In this document: in pieces, positions 17,366 through 26,618 of the stretch
Position numbering within the stretch: the first letter of the stretch is position 1
How the letters are laid out: each line of letters starts with the position of its first letter
Origin: Bacteroidales bacterium
Lineage (GTDB): Bacteria; Bacteroidota; Bacteroidia; Bacteroidales; Marinilabiliaceae
DNA length: 41,095 nt
NCBI GenBank assembly: GCA_017417385.1
Contig: JAFPZF010000001.1
Span: forward strand, 1 to 41,095
Direction: 5' to 3'
Position numbers and translations under genes: made by a program
Notes under the pieces: model-generated
What the model saw: the letters and a program-made list of their open reading frames with translations, nothing else
Databases searched by the model: none
Told to the model about the DNA's origin: nothing

Positions 17366-18445
17366 TCATAGAAGGATCTTGACCATGACAGGGAGGTGGT
17401 CGGAGTACCCGCCATTGTTGTCGGGACCAGGGTTGAAGCGACGACCGAGGTAAGTCCTACAAGGCTTGAGGCCCGGGTAACGGTCGTCCTCTTCGAGGAG
17501 GAAGTCGAACTTGACGACAGAGAAGACCGGTCGAGCGATGCGGCAGAGAGCCGACGAGACAATGATATGGTCGATAGTCTGCCATTCGCCACGGTAGCGG
17601 TAGGAGCAGTCCTTAGTGTCCGCAGAGAGGTTGCGAAGGGTGGACGTATTGTCCTTGACCTTAGCGCCGAGGACGTCGGAAATAGAAGGGGAGTCGGCAG
17701 TCGTGTTGAAGTCGCCGAGAATAACAATCTTAGCGTCGTGGTCCGCAGCGAGGATAGTATCGCAGACGTGGCGGACGCGAGTAGCGACGTAGTCACGTTT
17801 CCAGACCGAGGCAGAAGCGCCGCCATACATAGAAGGCCAGTGGTTGACCATGACATGGACAGTGTCGGCAGTCGAGCGGACGCGGAAGCGAGCGTAGAGG
17901 ACGTCTCGAGTGACGAGGTTGCTATCGGGGATAGAGACGTAGATAGGGAGCGAGTTGAGGAGTTCGAGTTTCAGTTCGTCGTAGAGCATAGCGACGGCGA
18001 CGCCACGGCCGTCTGGGGTAGGGTAGCAGAGGTGGCGATATGGGGATGCGTTGCCTGTCAGGCCGGTAGTCTTGGCAAGGACCTTGACAGCAGATTCGCC
18101 TTCGACTTCGCAGAGGCCTATGACAGCAGGGCGGTTGGAGCCGTTGGCGCAGGCAATGACGCGGGCGAGGCGTTCAGCTTTCTTCTCCATGCGGGAGACA
18201 GTCCAATGGTAGGAGCCGTCTGGGGTGAAGTCCTCGTCGCGTTTGTTAGGGTCGTCCTCGGGGTCGAAGAAGTTCTCGACATTGTAGCTCATAGCTATGA
18301 GCGTATCCTTGACCGGGGGGGTGGTGGTAGAGGCTACAGTCGGGGCGGCAGGTCTCGTGCTACGGCAGGCTGTGAGAGAAGAGAGGAAGACTGCAATCAG
18401 GAGAAGTGCAGAATGGAGAAGATATTTTGAATTGGACATAGACAT
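17366..18445 (-). CDS. endonuclease/exonuclease/phosphatase (EEP) family lipoprotein
   Basis: A 359-residue lipoprotein; the lipobox is LTAC with the cysteine at residue 27. The EEP (DNase I-like) domain follows: SYNVENFFDPEDDPNK (about 53-68), IGLCEVEGE with the metal-binding Glu, VMVNHWPS, VILGDFNTTADSPS (about 240) and YSDHLPVMV with the catalytic His (about 348). Family members cleave phosphodiester or phosphomonoester bonds; being lipid-anchored it should act at the envelope, perhaps on extracellular DNA or phospholipid headgroups. Last gene of the - strand operon starting at 23583, 19 bp after the beta-helix gene. A second ATG two codons in is an alternative start. Confidence 0.87.
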   Translation of the reverse strand: MSMSNSKYLLHSALLLIAVFLSSLTACRSTRPAAPTVASTTTPPVKDTLIAMSYNVENFFDPEDDPNKRDEDFTPDGSYHWTVSRMEKKAERLARVIACANGSNRPAVIGLCEVEGESAVKVLAKTTGLTGNASPYRHLCYPTPDGRGVAVAMLYDELKLELLNSLPIYVSIPDSNLVTRDVLYARFRVRSTADTVHVMVNHWPSMYGGASASVWKRDYVATRVRHVCDTILAADHDAKIVILGDFNTTADSPSISDVLGAKVKDNTSTLRNLSADTKDCSYRYRGEWQTIDHIIVSSALCRIARPVFSVVKFDFLLEEDDRYPGLKPCRTYLGRRFNPGPDNNGGYSDHLPVMVKILL

Positions 18446-18464
18446 ATATGATTATGGGGTGAAA

Positions 18465-19823
18465 TTATTCAGATTTGGACTCGAGAGCGCCAATACAAGG
18501 CCTATTGGAAAGGTAGCGGGGATTGCCTTCGAAGTCGATAGGGAAGAACATAGCAGCCGTCGTATCGGCGGCCTGGAAGCCCAGGGACTTCGGGAGGAGG
18601 TGGAAGTCCCGGTTGCGACGGTCGACAAACTCAGCGTTAGTCGGGTTCGGGCAGTTGATGAAGAAGGTGGAGTCGGCGAGAAGTTTCTTATTGTCGGAGC
18701 AGCGGAGGAGAGAGTGAGACAGGAAGGAGTCTCCGATGATGACAGAGTCCAGTTCAATCTCGTCTGAAAGGCTGCCCATGATGATGCTGTTAGTAATGCG
18801 GAGCTTGAAAGACTCAGTAGAGTCGACGGGGAGGACCTTGAGAGTCGGTGTCCGACGGTAGTCCCAAGAGTAGTAGTCCGAGAAAGTGACGTGGTTGAGT
18901 TCGACGTCGCCTCCCAGTTGGAAGATGGAGTGGGAGCCGCAGTCGACGATGATACTATTGCTCAGCGAGAGAGAAGAATGGTCGAGGGAGAAGCCATCTT
19001 TGGAGGCGTCCCTGATAAGCAGGCCGTCGGCGACGACAGAGGAAGAGTCCGCCACAACGCAAGACCTGCAGCAAGCCAGTTCCGTATCGGAGAAGTAGGC
19101 AGTTGCGTTGTGGAGCGAAATGCCGTGCCATTGACCCGGAATCTTAGCGTAGAAGCCGTCGGTACGTTTCTGTCGGAGAGTGACATTTCTGTGCTTGTTA
19201 CCTTCGAGAGAGAGGGAGCCTCCGTCGACGTAGAGGGTGGCGTTGTCTTCGAAGAGCAGAGTCACACCGTCGGCGATAGACAGCTTAATGCCAGAGGAGA
19301 CTATAAGACTATCCGTAACATAGTAAGGGATAGAGTCTTGAGAGAGGAAAGTGTCGGAAGTAAGAGTGCCGGACAGAGGAAGAAGATTCTGAATAGTAGC
19401 AGTCAGGACAGTAGTCCATCTGTTGTCGCCCGAGACAGCTTCGACCATGTCCGTCAGGGTGTGAGTGGCGTCGCCATTAGAAATCGAGAAAGGTCGGACT
19501 GCGACGAAGACCATGAGACTATCGTCAGCGCGGAGGTGGATGCCGGACACAGAAGAGGCGTCGGTGCCGTTGATGTTGACCATGAAGGGAGAACTGTCGC
19601 CACCGAGGAGCCGAATCTCCTCGATAGTCATATCCTTGTCGCTCTTGTTGCGGAGAGTGAAGTGGGCGGTAGGCGTTGTCGTCTGGACGAAGATCGTGTC
19701 GAAGGACAGCGTGTCGGCAGTCCAGCGGAGGTCGCCTAGAGAAGGTACGGCGGAGAAGTCGCTCTCGCAGGCGGTGAGGGCGAACAAGGAGGAGAGAAAT
19801 ATGACTATGAGAAGACGGTACAC
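18465..19823 (-). CDS. right-handed beta-helix lipoprotein
   Basis: A 452-residue lipoprotein starting with GTG (19823), signal peptide MYRLLIVIFLSSLFALTAC, lipidated Cys 19. Residues 30-145 look like an Ig-like or abnormal-spindle-type sandwich (DTLSFDTIFVQTTTPTAHFTLRN). Residues 160-420 are parallel beta-helix coils (LTLLFEDNATLYVDGGSLSL-like strands, GISLHNATAYFSDTEL, LSNSIIVDC, LRITNSIIMG). The end (PCIGALES) matches the choice-of-anchor Q ending. Such proteins bind or cleave polysaccharide; no catalytic residues are evident. It starts 8 bp after the GH95 stop and precedes the EEP lipoprotein by 19 bp, so all should be on one transcript. Confidence 0.8.
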   Translation of the reverse strand: MYRLLIVIFLSSLFALTACESDFSAVPSLGDLRWTADTLSFDTIFVQTTTPTAHFTLRNKSDKDMTIEEIRLLGGDSSPFMVNINGTDASSVSGIHLRADDSLMVFVAVRPFSISNGDATHTLTDMVEAVSGDNRWTTVLTATIQNLLPLSGTLTSDTFLSQDSIPYYVTDSLIVSSGIKLSIADGVTLLFEDNATLYVDGGSLSLEGNKHRNVTLRQKRTDGFYAKIPGQWHGISLHNATAYFSDTELACCRSCVVADSSSVVADGLLIRDASKDGFSLDHSSLSLSNSIIVDCGSHSIFQLGGDVELNHVTFSDYYSWDYRRTPTLKVLPVDSTESFKLRITNSIIMGSLSDEIELDSVIIGDSFLSHSLLRCSDNKKLLADSTFFINCPNPTNAEFVDRRNRDFHLLPKSLGFQAADTTAAMFFPIDFEGNPRYLSNRPCIGALESKSE

Positions 19824-19831
19824 GATAATAG

Positions 19832-22273
19832 TTACTTACGTTTCAAAATAATGGTCTCACCGGGTCGAGTCTTGACGTCGTAGATGTAGGTCGCGGCGAC
19901 CTTGACAGGCTCGGAGAGGGCAGCCTTGTCGGCGACAGACACCTTTGGTTGAGCTGGGAGGGCGTAGAAAGGGTTGCTGTTGACGCCCTTAGCGGTCTTC
20001 AGCCCTTTGCCCTTGAGAGGAGTCGGGCTTTCGACGCGGAGGTTGCCGCCAGCTGCGGAGACAATCTTCGCCTCGGTGACCTTGCCATCGGACCAAGCGA
20101 TGTCGACAGTGAAGCCGCCACGGGCCTTCAGACCGGAGATAGAGCCGGAGCACCAAGAGTCTGGGAGAGCAGGGAGGAGGGCGAGAGACCCGTCGTGACT
20201 CTGGAGGAGCATTTCAGCTATGCCAGCGGCGCAGCCGAAGTTGCCGTCGATCTGGAAGGGCGGGTGAGCGTCGAAGAGGTTGGCGTAGGTGCCACCCTTT
20301 TTCTTCTCACGGCCGACGAGAGTCAGCTGGTCGGCGATGAGCTTAGCGGCGTGGTTGCCATCGCGGAGGCGGCTCCAGAGGCAGACCTTCCAGCCCATGC
20401 TCCAGCCCGTCGAAGGGTCGCCACGGTGGACGAGAGACGTCTTGGCAGCGGCGGCGAGCTCGGGAGTGCGAACAGGAGAGATGTAGTTGCTCGGGTAGAG
20501 GGCGTAGAGGTGGGAGACGTGACGATGGTTGTCGTCTGGGTTGTCCCAATCGTCGCGGGCCCATTCCTGGAGCTGTCCCCAGCGGCCGATAGCGAAGGGG
20601 TACATAGCAGACAGTTTCGAGCGGAGACTGTCAGCGAGAGAACTTTTGATGCCGAGAGTCTGCTGAGCAGTCAGGACATTGGAGAACAGTTCAGTCAGCA
20701 GTTCGTTGTCCATCGTGACAGCGGCAGCAGTCGTCGCCTTGCCCGGGTGCTGGTTCTCGGGAGAGAGGGAGGGGCAGATGACCCACAGATTGTTGCGAGG
20801 GTCTTGTACCATGACCTGGCAGAGGAAGCGAGCGGCGCCCTCCATGACAGGGTATATGTCGGCGAGGAAAGCCTTGTCGGCAGTGTAGAGATAATGCTCC
20901 CAGAGGTGGCGGCATATCCAGGCGCCACCCGTGCACCACAGGCCGCTAGGAGCCTTGTCGATAGCGCCCGTCACGCGCCAGATGTCAGTATTGTGATGGA
21001 GGACCCAGCCGTCTGCGTCGTACATGATACGAGCCGTCTCGTGCCCCGTGACACTCAGCTCTTTAGCCATGCGGATAAGAGGCTCGGTAAGGTCGGAGAG
21101 GGCCGTGACCTCGGCGGGCCAGTAGTTCATCTCCAGGTTGATGTTAGTCGTGTACTTCGAGTCCCAGGAGGGGAGCATCTTGTCGTTCCAGATACCCTGG
21201 AGCGTCGGAGGCTGGCAGCCTGGGAGGGAGGAGGAGATGAGGAGGTAGCGACCGAACTGGAAGTACGTCTCGACGAGGTGGAGGTCGTTGTGCTCCTTGA
21301 AGAGAGCCACGCGGCGATCCGTCGGGAGAGAGGGGAACTTGTCGTGACCGAGGTCGAGGGTGACACGGTCGTAGAAGTCCTTGTAGCGAGAGACGTGAGA
21401 GGCGCGCATCTTAGGGTAGGGGAGTGCGAGCGCCTCTTTCAGTTGCTCGGCGCTACGTGTAGTATCGTTGGCCGAGATGTCGTTGTAGTTGACAAAGTTA
21501 GTAGCGATACAGACGTAGACCGTAGCTTCGTCGGCGTTCATGACAGAGATGATGCCATCACGGCTGACGACAGAGCCGCCGACAGCCTTGACAGCCACGC
21601 GGCCAGTGAAAGTCACCTTACCCTTGAGACCCTCGTGGTTGGACGTCGTCCCGCTGATGGCAATCTCGTCTCCTTCGGAGCGCAGGTAGGTGTCAGCGTG
21701 AGGGGAGGAGAGGCCGATATTGCAAGATATCTGCCCCTTACGGTCTGCAGAAAGACGGACGGCGACCGTCGGGGAGGATAGAGGTGCCGAGTACTCGCGG
21801 GAGAAGCGGACGCCGCTGGCAGTGTAGGACACGTGGGCGAGGGCCGAGTCGATGTCGAGGGAGCGGGAGTAGTCCGAGTAGTCGTTGTGGCCGAGGAAGC
21901 TAATCGTCAGGTCGCCGAAGGGCTGGAAGGGCATGCCGTGGTTCGTGCTACTCTGGACGTGAGCCGTCGCAGTGTCCTGCGCCTTGCGGTACTGACCGTC
22001 CCAGACCATCTGGCGGATCTTGGGCAGCCATTCGCGGGCCTCGGGATTTGCGTTGTTGTTAGGCCTGCCAGCCCAGATCGTCTCCTCGCACAGCTGGAGA
22101 TGTTCGACAGCCGGGCTGCCGAAGACCATAGCGCCGAGGCGACCGTTGCCGAGAGGCAGAGCCTCAGTCCACATCTCCGCCGGACGCTCGTAGTAGAGCT
22201 GGTGGGAGTCGGCGAAAGCCGGGGCATTCGCGAGGAGTGCGAGGAGAGAGGAAATAACAAAAAACTTTCTCAT
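19832..22273 (-). CDS. GH95 alpha-L-fucosidase/L-galactosidase-like enzyme
   Basis: An 813-residue exported glycoside hydrolase with a signal peptide ([21 protein letters not shown]). The N-terminal beta domain begins [26 protein letters not shown], a GH95 hallmark. The (alpha/alpha)6 barrel holds the conserved asparagines in [12 protein letters not shown], the Glu in CPSLSPENQ and the Asp in [19 protein letters not shown]95 enzymes remove alpha-1,2-linked L-fucose or L-galactose from glycans such as xyloglucan, arabinogalactan or mucin; the sugar cannot be decided from sequence. It is translationally coupled to the upstream esterase (ATGA overlap at 22270-22273), so the two probably act on one acetylated glycan. 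Confidence 0.93.
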   Translation of the reverse strand: MRKFFVISSLLALLANAPAFADSHQLYYERPAEMWTEALPLGNGRLGAMVFGSPAVEHLQLCEETIWAGRPNNNANPEAREWLPKIRQMVWDGQYRKAQDTATAHVQSSTNHGMPFQPFGDLTISFLGHNDYSDYSRSLDIDSALAHVSYTASGVRFSREYSAPLSSPTVAVRLSADRKGQISCNIGLSSPHADTYLRSEGDEIAISGTTSNHEGLKGKVTFTGRVAVKAVGGSVVSRDGIISVMNADEATVYVCIATNFVNYNDISANDTTRSAEQLKEALALPYPKMRASHVSRYKDFYDRVTLDLGHDKFPSLPTDRRVALFKEHNDLHLVETYFQFGRYLLISSSLPGCQPPTLQGIWNDKMLPSWDSKYTTNINLEMNYWPAEVTALSDLTEPLIRMAKELSVTGHETARIMYDADGWVLHHNTDIWRVTGAIDKAPSGLWCTGGAWICRHLWEHYLYTADKAFLADIYPVMEGAARFLCQVMVQDPRNNLWVICPSLSPENQHPGKATTAAAVTMDNELLTELFSNVLTAQQTLGIKSSLADSLRSKLSAMYPFAIGRWGQLQEWARDDWDNPDDNHRHVSHLYALYPSNYISPVRTPELAAAAKTSLVHRGDPSTGWSMGWKVCLWSRLRDGNHAAKLIADQLTLVGREKKKGGTYANLFDAHPPFQIDGNFGCAAGIAEMLLQSHDGSLALLPALPDSWCSGSISGLKARGGFTVDIAWSDGKVTEAKIVSAAGGNLRVESPTPLKGKGLKTAKGVNSNPFYALPAQPKVSVADKAALSEPVKVAATYIYDVKTRPGETIILKRK

Positions 22274-23583
22274 TTTACGGGATTGAATGTAAGTTGATTT
22301 TCTTTTTCTATAGTGACACGACTCTCGTCGACCTTAGATTTATCGAGTGAAAAAACGCGGGAGAAGAAGTCGTAGACAGCCTGGCGCTTGTTGGGTCCGA
22401 AGTCGTGGCGTTCGCCGGGGAGATGGACGTCAGACACGTTGTCTGTAGCGTCGTAGAAGCCGTAGATACGCCGGATAAAAGGAAATTCAACATCAGGAGT
22501 CGAGGAAGTCCAGTCGCCGTCGTCGGAGACGAGGCCGAGAGGGCGTGGGGCCATAAGGGCGGCCAGTTCGGCGTTGCACGTGCCGCCGGCAGCCAGCTGG
22601 ATAGGCTTACCGCTTTCGCAGGGGCAGCCACCGTCGAACCAAGAGGAGACGCTGACGACAGCGCAGGCTGCAGTGATACGAGGGTCGAGGACCGAGAGGA
22701 GGACAGTCTGAGTGCCACCACCGGAGCCGCCGTTGACAGCGACGCGAGACTTGTCGATATTCTTCCAGGAGAGAGCCCAGTCGAGGATGCGGAGCCCGTT
22801 GAGAGCCTGCATGACGTGGGCAGTGTCGGAGCGGTGGGCTGCGGCGCCTACCTCGCGCTCACTCTCGCCCCAGCCCCAGAGGTCGTAGCTGATACAGACA
22901 GCGCCCATGCGTGCGAGAGTCGCGAGACGTTGTTGCTGGACAGTGCCGTAGCGACCGTTGAGGAAGTGGCCGTTGGGGCAGACGATGAGGGGTAGTTGTT
23001 TCTTCTTGAGAGACTTGTCGGAAGGAGAGTATACGCTGCCGTAGACGAAATGACCGTCGATCGTCGGGATGCGGAAGTTGTAGACCGAGTAGCCATCGTA
23101 GTTGCGGGGCTTCGTCGTCTGAGGTTTGAGAGGGCTGAGGCGGGAGAGGAGATTGTCAATCTCGAGAAGTCGGCGGACGTCGGCACGGAGCTGAGTGGCG
23201 CGGGCCTCCCATGAGGATTTGTCCGAGTAGAGGGTGGAGAGGTAGGCCGTCAGTTTCTCGCCGTCGGCAGGGGTGCGGCGAGTGTACTCGTAAGGCTTGA
23301 CCTTGTAGAGCTTGTCGTTCTGCTTGACAGCCTTGAAGTCGAAGGGGGCGAGGATGTTCTGAAGAGTTTCATTGAGGGAGTAGGGGCGGATGCGGAAGGC
23401 GGCGTAGGGGAGGTTGAGACCTGTCGTGTCGACGTCGGAGCATTTGAGGCGTACGCCGAACTGACTCTCGACCTGATGGATGACAGAGGAGAGAGGCTGG
23501 GAGAATTTAGTAGATAGCGATTGTGAGTGTGCTGTCGTAGAAATGAGGAGGCACAGAGCAATCAGGTATATCAGATTTTTCAT
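22270..23583 (-). CDS. STN-domain alpha/beta-hydrolase, probable glycan esterase
   Basis: A 437-residue exported protein (signal peptide [20 protein letters not shown]). Residues 24-94 resemble the STN/DUF4974 domain of TonB receptors and FecR proteins: [24 protein letters not shown], then [17 protein letters not shown]. Residues 165-425 are an alpha/beta hydrolase with nucleophile elbow [11 protein letters not shown], likely acid Asp in LVSDDGDW and His in [10 protein letters not shown]. It resembles acetyl-xylan-esterase or dienelactone-hydrolase-type enzymes of Bacteroidetes glycan loci. Paired with GH95 it probably removes acetyl or other ester groups. It heads the operon and has a -7 box 23 bp upstream. 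The STN fusion is unusual for an esterase. Confidence 0.82.
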   Translation of the reverse strand: MKNLIYLIALCLLISTTAHSQSLSTKFSQPLSSVIHQVESQFGVRLKCSDVDTTGLNLPYAAFRIRPYSLNETLQNILAPFDFKAVKQNDKLYKVKPYEYTRRTPADGEKLTAYLSTLYSDKSSWEARATQLRADVRRLLEIDNLLSRLSPLKPQTTKPRNYDGYSVYNFRIPTIDGHFVYGSVYSPSDKSLKKKQLPLIVCPNGHFLNGRYGTVQQQRLATLARMGAVCISYDLWGWGESEREVGAAAHRSDTAHVMQALNGLRILDWALSWKNIDKSRVAVNGGSGGGTQTVLLSVLDPRITAACAVVSVSSWFDGGCPCESGKPIQLAAGGTCNAELAALMAPRPLGLVSDDGDWTSSTPDVEFPFIRRIYGFYDATDNVSDVHLPGERHDFGPNKRQAVYDFFSRVFSLDKSKVDESRVTIEKENQLTFNPVK

Positions 23584-23605
23584 TCGTGAAAGTCAGATGT
23601 TTTTA

Positions 23606-23613
23606 CAAAGGTA
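23606..23613 (-). promoter_or_regulatory. -7 box TACCTTTG for esterase-GH95 operon
   Basis: On the - strand TACCTTTG matches the consensus and lies 23 bp upstream of the ATG at 23583. No other -7 box was seen in the short gaps inside the four-gene operon. Confidence 0.65.
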
Positions 23614-23651
23614 GGAAAAAAGGAGGAGAAAAACATCAATAGAGGGTGGGA

Positions 23652-23720
23652 AAAAGGCTAATACAGGGCTAACCCAAATTCAATTAGGAATTAGGAATGT
23701 GCAATTAGGGATTAGGAATG
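23652..23720. repeat. intergenic AATTAGG-type repeat block, copy 1
   Basis: Contains GGCTAATACAGGGCTAACC followed by repeats of CAATTAGGAATTAGGAATG. The same combination recurs at 33741-33846, and a variant at 40937-40971. No coding potential. Confidence 0.7.
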
Positions 23721-23730
23721 TCATTTTTGT

Positions 23731-23738
23731 TATCTTTG
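23731..23738 (+). promoter_or_regulatory. -7 box TATCTTTG for AAA-ATPase gene
   Basis: TATCTTTG matches the consensus and lies 26 bp before the ATG at 23764, right after the AATTAGG repeat block. Confidence 0.65.
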
Positions 23739-23763
23739 CAGAGGACAAAGGATAGGAAACAGC

Positions 23764-25323
23764 ATGAGCGAGTTCATAGATTACGGGAACTATGATTTCC
23801 GGAGCGTCAGGAACAGCGACTTCGTAGACAAGTCGGGTTTGATAGAGTTTACGAACCGGCGAATAGACTCGGAGAAGAAATTTATATGCATATCGAGGCC
23901 ACGGAGGTTTGGTAAATCCGTAGCGGCGAAGATGCTGTATGCCTATTACGACAGGTCGAGCGACTCGCGGGAGCTGTTTAGGGGGCTAGAAATAGAGAAG
24001 GCGAAGGACTATGAGACGCACCTCAACAAATACCCGACGATATATATAGATTGGAACAGGTTTGCAGACATAAAAAGCGATGTGGTCGTCAAGGAGGCCC
24101 AGAAATGGATCGTGTCAGACCTGAAGAAGTCTTATCCGATGATGGAGGAGAAAGAGTCGCTAAACAGGGCTCTATCGGAGATAAACGACAAGACGGGCGA
24201 CAGATTCATCATGATAATCGACGAGTGGGACAGGCTTGTGAGGGACGTAGATATAAAAGTACAGACGGAGTATGTAGATTTCTTGCGGTCGATGTTCAAG
24301 TCGAATGCGGCAAACAAGATTTTTCTGTTGGTATATATGACGGGGATACTGCCGATAATCAAGACGGAGACTCAGTCCGCGCTAAATAATTTCGAGGAGT
24401 TCAGCATAATAAGACCGGTGTGGACGGCGAAGTATTATGGTTTCACGAGGGGGGAAGTAGAGGTACTATGCAGGGAGCATAATATGGACATAGAGCTGAT
24501 GCGGCATGCCTACGACGGGTATGTCGTAGGCGATGAGAAGTCGATGTTCAATCCGAACTCGGTCATGATGGCACTCGAAGATGGTCGGTATGACAGTCAT
24601 TGGACTCGGACTGCGTCGTTCGCGACGATAGAGCAATATATCAAGATAGATGCGGACAGCGTCAGAGAGAAGATAATCAGCATGTTGAATGGAGAGTCGG
24701 TGTTGGTGGAGGTGACGAGCTTCCGCAATGACATGAAGAATGTCGAGAACAGTGACGACGTGCTGACGCTGCTGGTGCACTTGGGGTATCTGTCGTACGA
24801 CCCGGAGACGCAGAGTGTGAGGATTCCGGACTCGGAGGTGGCAGGTGAGTTTAGGCTAGCGATAGGCAGTGCGGGCTGGGGCGAGGTGTCACAGGCGATA
24901 AAGGACTCGTTGACGTTGCTTGACAAGACGATAAAGGGTGATGCAGAATACGTATCTAATGCGTTTGACACATATCGATTTGCGGCATCGTCGATCTTGA
25001 AGTATAACAATGAGAACTCGATGGCGTGTGCGATAAAGTTGGCGTACTATGCGGCGATATCGTTCTACAAGATATACAGGGAAATGCCGGCAGGGAAGGG
25101 GTTTGCGGACATGGTGTTCGTGCCGCTGAAGAACTCAACAAGGCCGGCGATAGTGGTGGAGCTGAAGTATGATAAGACAGCAAAAGCAGCCATAGATCAA
25201 ATCAAGGAGAAGAACTACCCGGAGAGTCTGAAGGGAGTGACGAATAAGATACTGCTTGTCGGGATAAACTATGATAAGGCGGCGGGGAAGCATCAGGTGG
25301 TGATAGAGGCAATTAACAATTGA
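23764..25323 (+). CDS. AAA-ATPase-like protein with PD-(D/E)XK nuclease domain
   Basis: A 519-residue protein of the Bacteroidetes-expanded family that joins an AAA-ATPase-like domain (PF09820 type) to a DUF1703 PD-(D/E)XK domain. The start YGNYDFRSVRNSDFVDKSGLI is typical. The P-loop is the family's unusual RPRRFGKS (45-52) and Walker B is IMIIDEWD (149-156). The nuclease-like core near the end has GKGFADMVFVP (Asp about 448), VVELKYDK (E-X-K about 465-467) and AIDQIKEKNY. The cellular role is unknown; its abundance and scattered distribution suggest a mobile or conflict-related function. It lies at the left edge of an accessory patch and slightly overlaps the frame of the next gene. Confidence 0.9.
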   Translation: MSEFIDYGNYDFRSVRNSDFVDKSGLIEFTNRRIDSEKKFICISRPRRFGKSVAAKMLYAYYDRSSDSRELFRGLEIEKAKDYETHLNKYPTIYIDWNRFADIKSDVVVKEAQKWIVSDLKKSYPMMEEKESLNRALSEINDKTGDRFIMIIDEWDRLVRDVDIKVQTEYVDFLRSMFKSNAANKIFLLVYMTGILPIIKTETQSALNNFEEFSIIRPVWTAKYYGFTRGEVEVLCREHNMDIELMRHAYDGYVVGDEKSMFNPNSVMMALEDGRYDSHWTRTASFATIEQYIKIDADSVREKIISMLNGESVLVEVTSFRNDMKNVENSDDVLTLLVHLGYLSYDPETQSVRIPDSEVAGEFRLAIGSAGWGEVSQAIKDSLTLLDKTIKGDAEYVSNAFDTYRFAASSILKYNNENSMACAIKLAYYAAISFYKIYREMPAGKGFADMVFVPLKNSTRPAIVVELKYDKTAKAAIDQIKEKNYPESLKGVTNKILLVGINYDKAAGKHQVVIEAINN

Positions 25324-25349
25324 CAAGGGAGGAAAATATAAAAATTAGT

Positions 25350-25357
25350 TATCTTTG
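25350..25357 (+). promoter_or_regulatory. -7 box TATCTTTG for four-helix-bundle gene
   Basis: TATCTTTG lies 22 bp before the ATG at 25380 and inside the open frame upstream, so it sets the start at 25380 and gives this gene its own promoter. Confidence 0.65.
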
Positions 25358-25379
25358 GGGAAACGAAAAGTTGGCGGTT

Positions 25380-26018
25380 ATGGACATGAGGTATCAGATA
25401 TTGAAGAGGCAGATGCCGATGCAGAAGTTGTTCTTCTTCTCGAAGTCGGAGGTGCTATACCAGATGACGTGTGTCTTTTGTCAGCGGTTTATGCCGGCAG
25501 ATGGTGACGAGGGGCTGGAGCAGATGCGGCATTCGGTGAAGGTCGGCATGAAGAACATTATCGATGGCATCGAGTATCGGAGTGCGTCGGTGGAGGAATG
25601 TATTAAGCTGCTGAAAGACGCAGAAGCGTCGGTGCAGGAGCTCCGCAAGGGTTTCGAGGGCTACCTTGTGAGTCGCGGGTTGTCGGTCTGGGGATCGAGC
25701 CATGCGAAATATCTTAGCATGAAGGAGTATTGCCGGTCGCATAGCGAGGTGGAGGACTACAAGCAGTATTTTGAGAAGTGGACAGACGAGGAGATGGCGA
25801 ATACGGCGTTGACGTTCTGCTACATGACGGACAGCTTGCTGAGGCGACATCTTACGAAGCTTGAGGCGGATCTTTTAGCGCAAGAGAAAGCCAAGGAAAG
25901 CGTGGCATCGAATAGGGTGGAGGGCGCGAATGGAATAGAGAAGGAGTTGGAGAGGCTCAGGAAGGAGAATGAACGACTGAAGAAGTTGCTAAGGGAGTAC
26001 GGGATCAGTATCAAGTAA
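25380..26018 (+). CDS. four-helix-bundle suffix-domain protein
   Basis: A 212-residue cytoplasmic protein of the 23S-rRNA-intervening-sequence/Avd-like four-helix-bundle class with the suffix domain known in Bacteroidetes. Landmarks are SEVLYQMTCVFCQRFMP (helix 1), RHSVKVGMKNIIDGIEYRSAS (helix 2), ECIKLLKDAEASVQELRKGFEGYL (helix 3) and EEMANTALTFCYMTDSLLRRHL in the suffix. The C-terminus (about 185-210) is a leucine-zipper-like coiled coil (IEKELERLRKENERLKKLL). Function is unknown; related bundles bind nucleic acid, as with Avd of diversity-generating retroelements, but no reverse transcriptase is present here. The frame opens at 25320, yet the promoter at 25350 favours 25380. Confidence 0.8.
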   Translation: MDMRYQILKRQMPMQKLFFFSKSEVLYQMTCVFCQRFMPADGDEGLEQMRHSVKVGMKNIIDGIEYRSASVEECIKLLKDAEASVQELRKGFEGYLVSRGLSVWGSSHAKYLSMKEYCRSHSEVEDYKQYFEKWTDEEMANTALTFCYMTDSLLRRHLTKLEADLLAQEKAKESVASNRVEGANGIEKELERLRKENERLKKLLREYGISIK

Positions 26019-26039
26019 AGAATTGAGATAGGACTATAA

Positions 26040-26367
26040 CCGACGAGCGTGACGAGCATAGGGACGAGGGCTTTTGAAGGTTGCACAGGGCTGAAGACCG
26101 TCAAAGGTACCGTCGAACGTGACGAGTATAGATCTTGAGGCATTCAGAGATTGTAGTGGATTGGAGAGTATCGTGATACCAGCGGGTGTGACGAGGATTG
26201 GAGTCAGAGCGTTCTCTGGTTGCAAGGGCTTGAAGAGTGTGACGAGCTATATTAAGGATCCAATGGAATATCGTGATTTCAGAGGAGTGACTGTCTACGT
26301 GCCGAAGGGGACGGCGGAGCAGTACAGGAAGGCGTGGGGAGAGGAGAATGAGTATGTGGAGGTGTGA
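26040..26367 (+). pseudogene. broken BspA-type leucine-rich repeat gene
   Basis: Two adjoining frames both encode BspA/LRR_5 repeats. Frame one (26040 to about 26137) reads SVTSIGTRAFEGCTGLKTV and then runs off the pattern. Frame two (26119-26367, 82 codons) resumes with NVTSIDLEAFRDCSGLESIVIP and ends VPKGTAEQYRKAWGEENEYVEV. The switch between frames within one repeat and the lack of a start or promoter mark a frameshifted fragment. Its last 69 bases are nearly identical to the end of the intact LRR gene at 27531-27599, so both come from one family by duplication or recombination. Confidence 0.75.
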
Positions 26368-26403
26368 AGGGGGAGAGAAGGAGATTCAGAAGGGGAAGCG
26401 GAA

Positions 26404-26424
26404 TGCTCTCGCTTAATTGAAAGT
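26404..26424 (+). repeat. lone right arm of hairpin repeat unit
   Basis: TGCTCTCGCTTAATTGAAAG matches, with one change, the right constant arm plus closing-stem strand of the units in the arrays at 29.0 and 40.4 kb (TGCTCTCGCTTAATCGAAAG). No left arm or complementary ACTTTC lies upstream, so it appears to be a solo remnant. Confidence 0.5.
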
Positions 26425-26450
26425 GGCAAATCAGGCAGAGAAGAATAGAA

Positions 26451-26485
26451 AGGGAGGAGGGGTGATGACTCTCCTCCCTCTCTTT
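26451..26485 (+). terminator. intrinsic terminator between LRR genes
   Basis: AGGGAGGAG (26451-26459) pairs with CTCCTCCCT (26471-26479) around an 11-base loop and is followed by CTCTTT. It separates the LRR remnant from the intact LRR gene. Confidence 0.6.
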
Positions 26486-26568
26486 ATGTATGGAGGCGGA
26501 AGAAAAGGAAAAGCGTGGGGAAAAATTGAAATAAAGGGAGGGTATGTCGAGAAATGGAGGAGGCGAGC

Positions 26569-26576
26569 TATATTTG
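26569..26576 (+). promoter_or_regulatory. -7 box TATATTTG for LRR gene
   Basis: TATATTTG lies 42 bp before the ATG at 26619. Since the frame is open upstream to 26544, the promoter excludes that earlier start. Confidence 0.6.
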
Positions 26577-26618
26577 CAGAGTGAAAGTGAAGTAGAAACA
26601 AACATAAAACAAACAGAT

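Noticed and set aside
19949-21781. 610-codon open frame on the + strand
   Set aside because: It lies fully antisense to GH95, whose motifs are clear. It stays open because skewed codon use in the - strand gene avoids TTA, CTA and TCA. No family resemblance and no promoter.
23764-26018. Diversity-generating retroelement suggested by the Avd-like bundle
   Set aside because: No reverse transcriptase, template repeat or variable repeat was found nearby.
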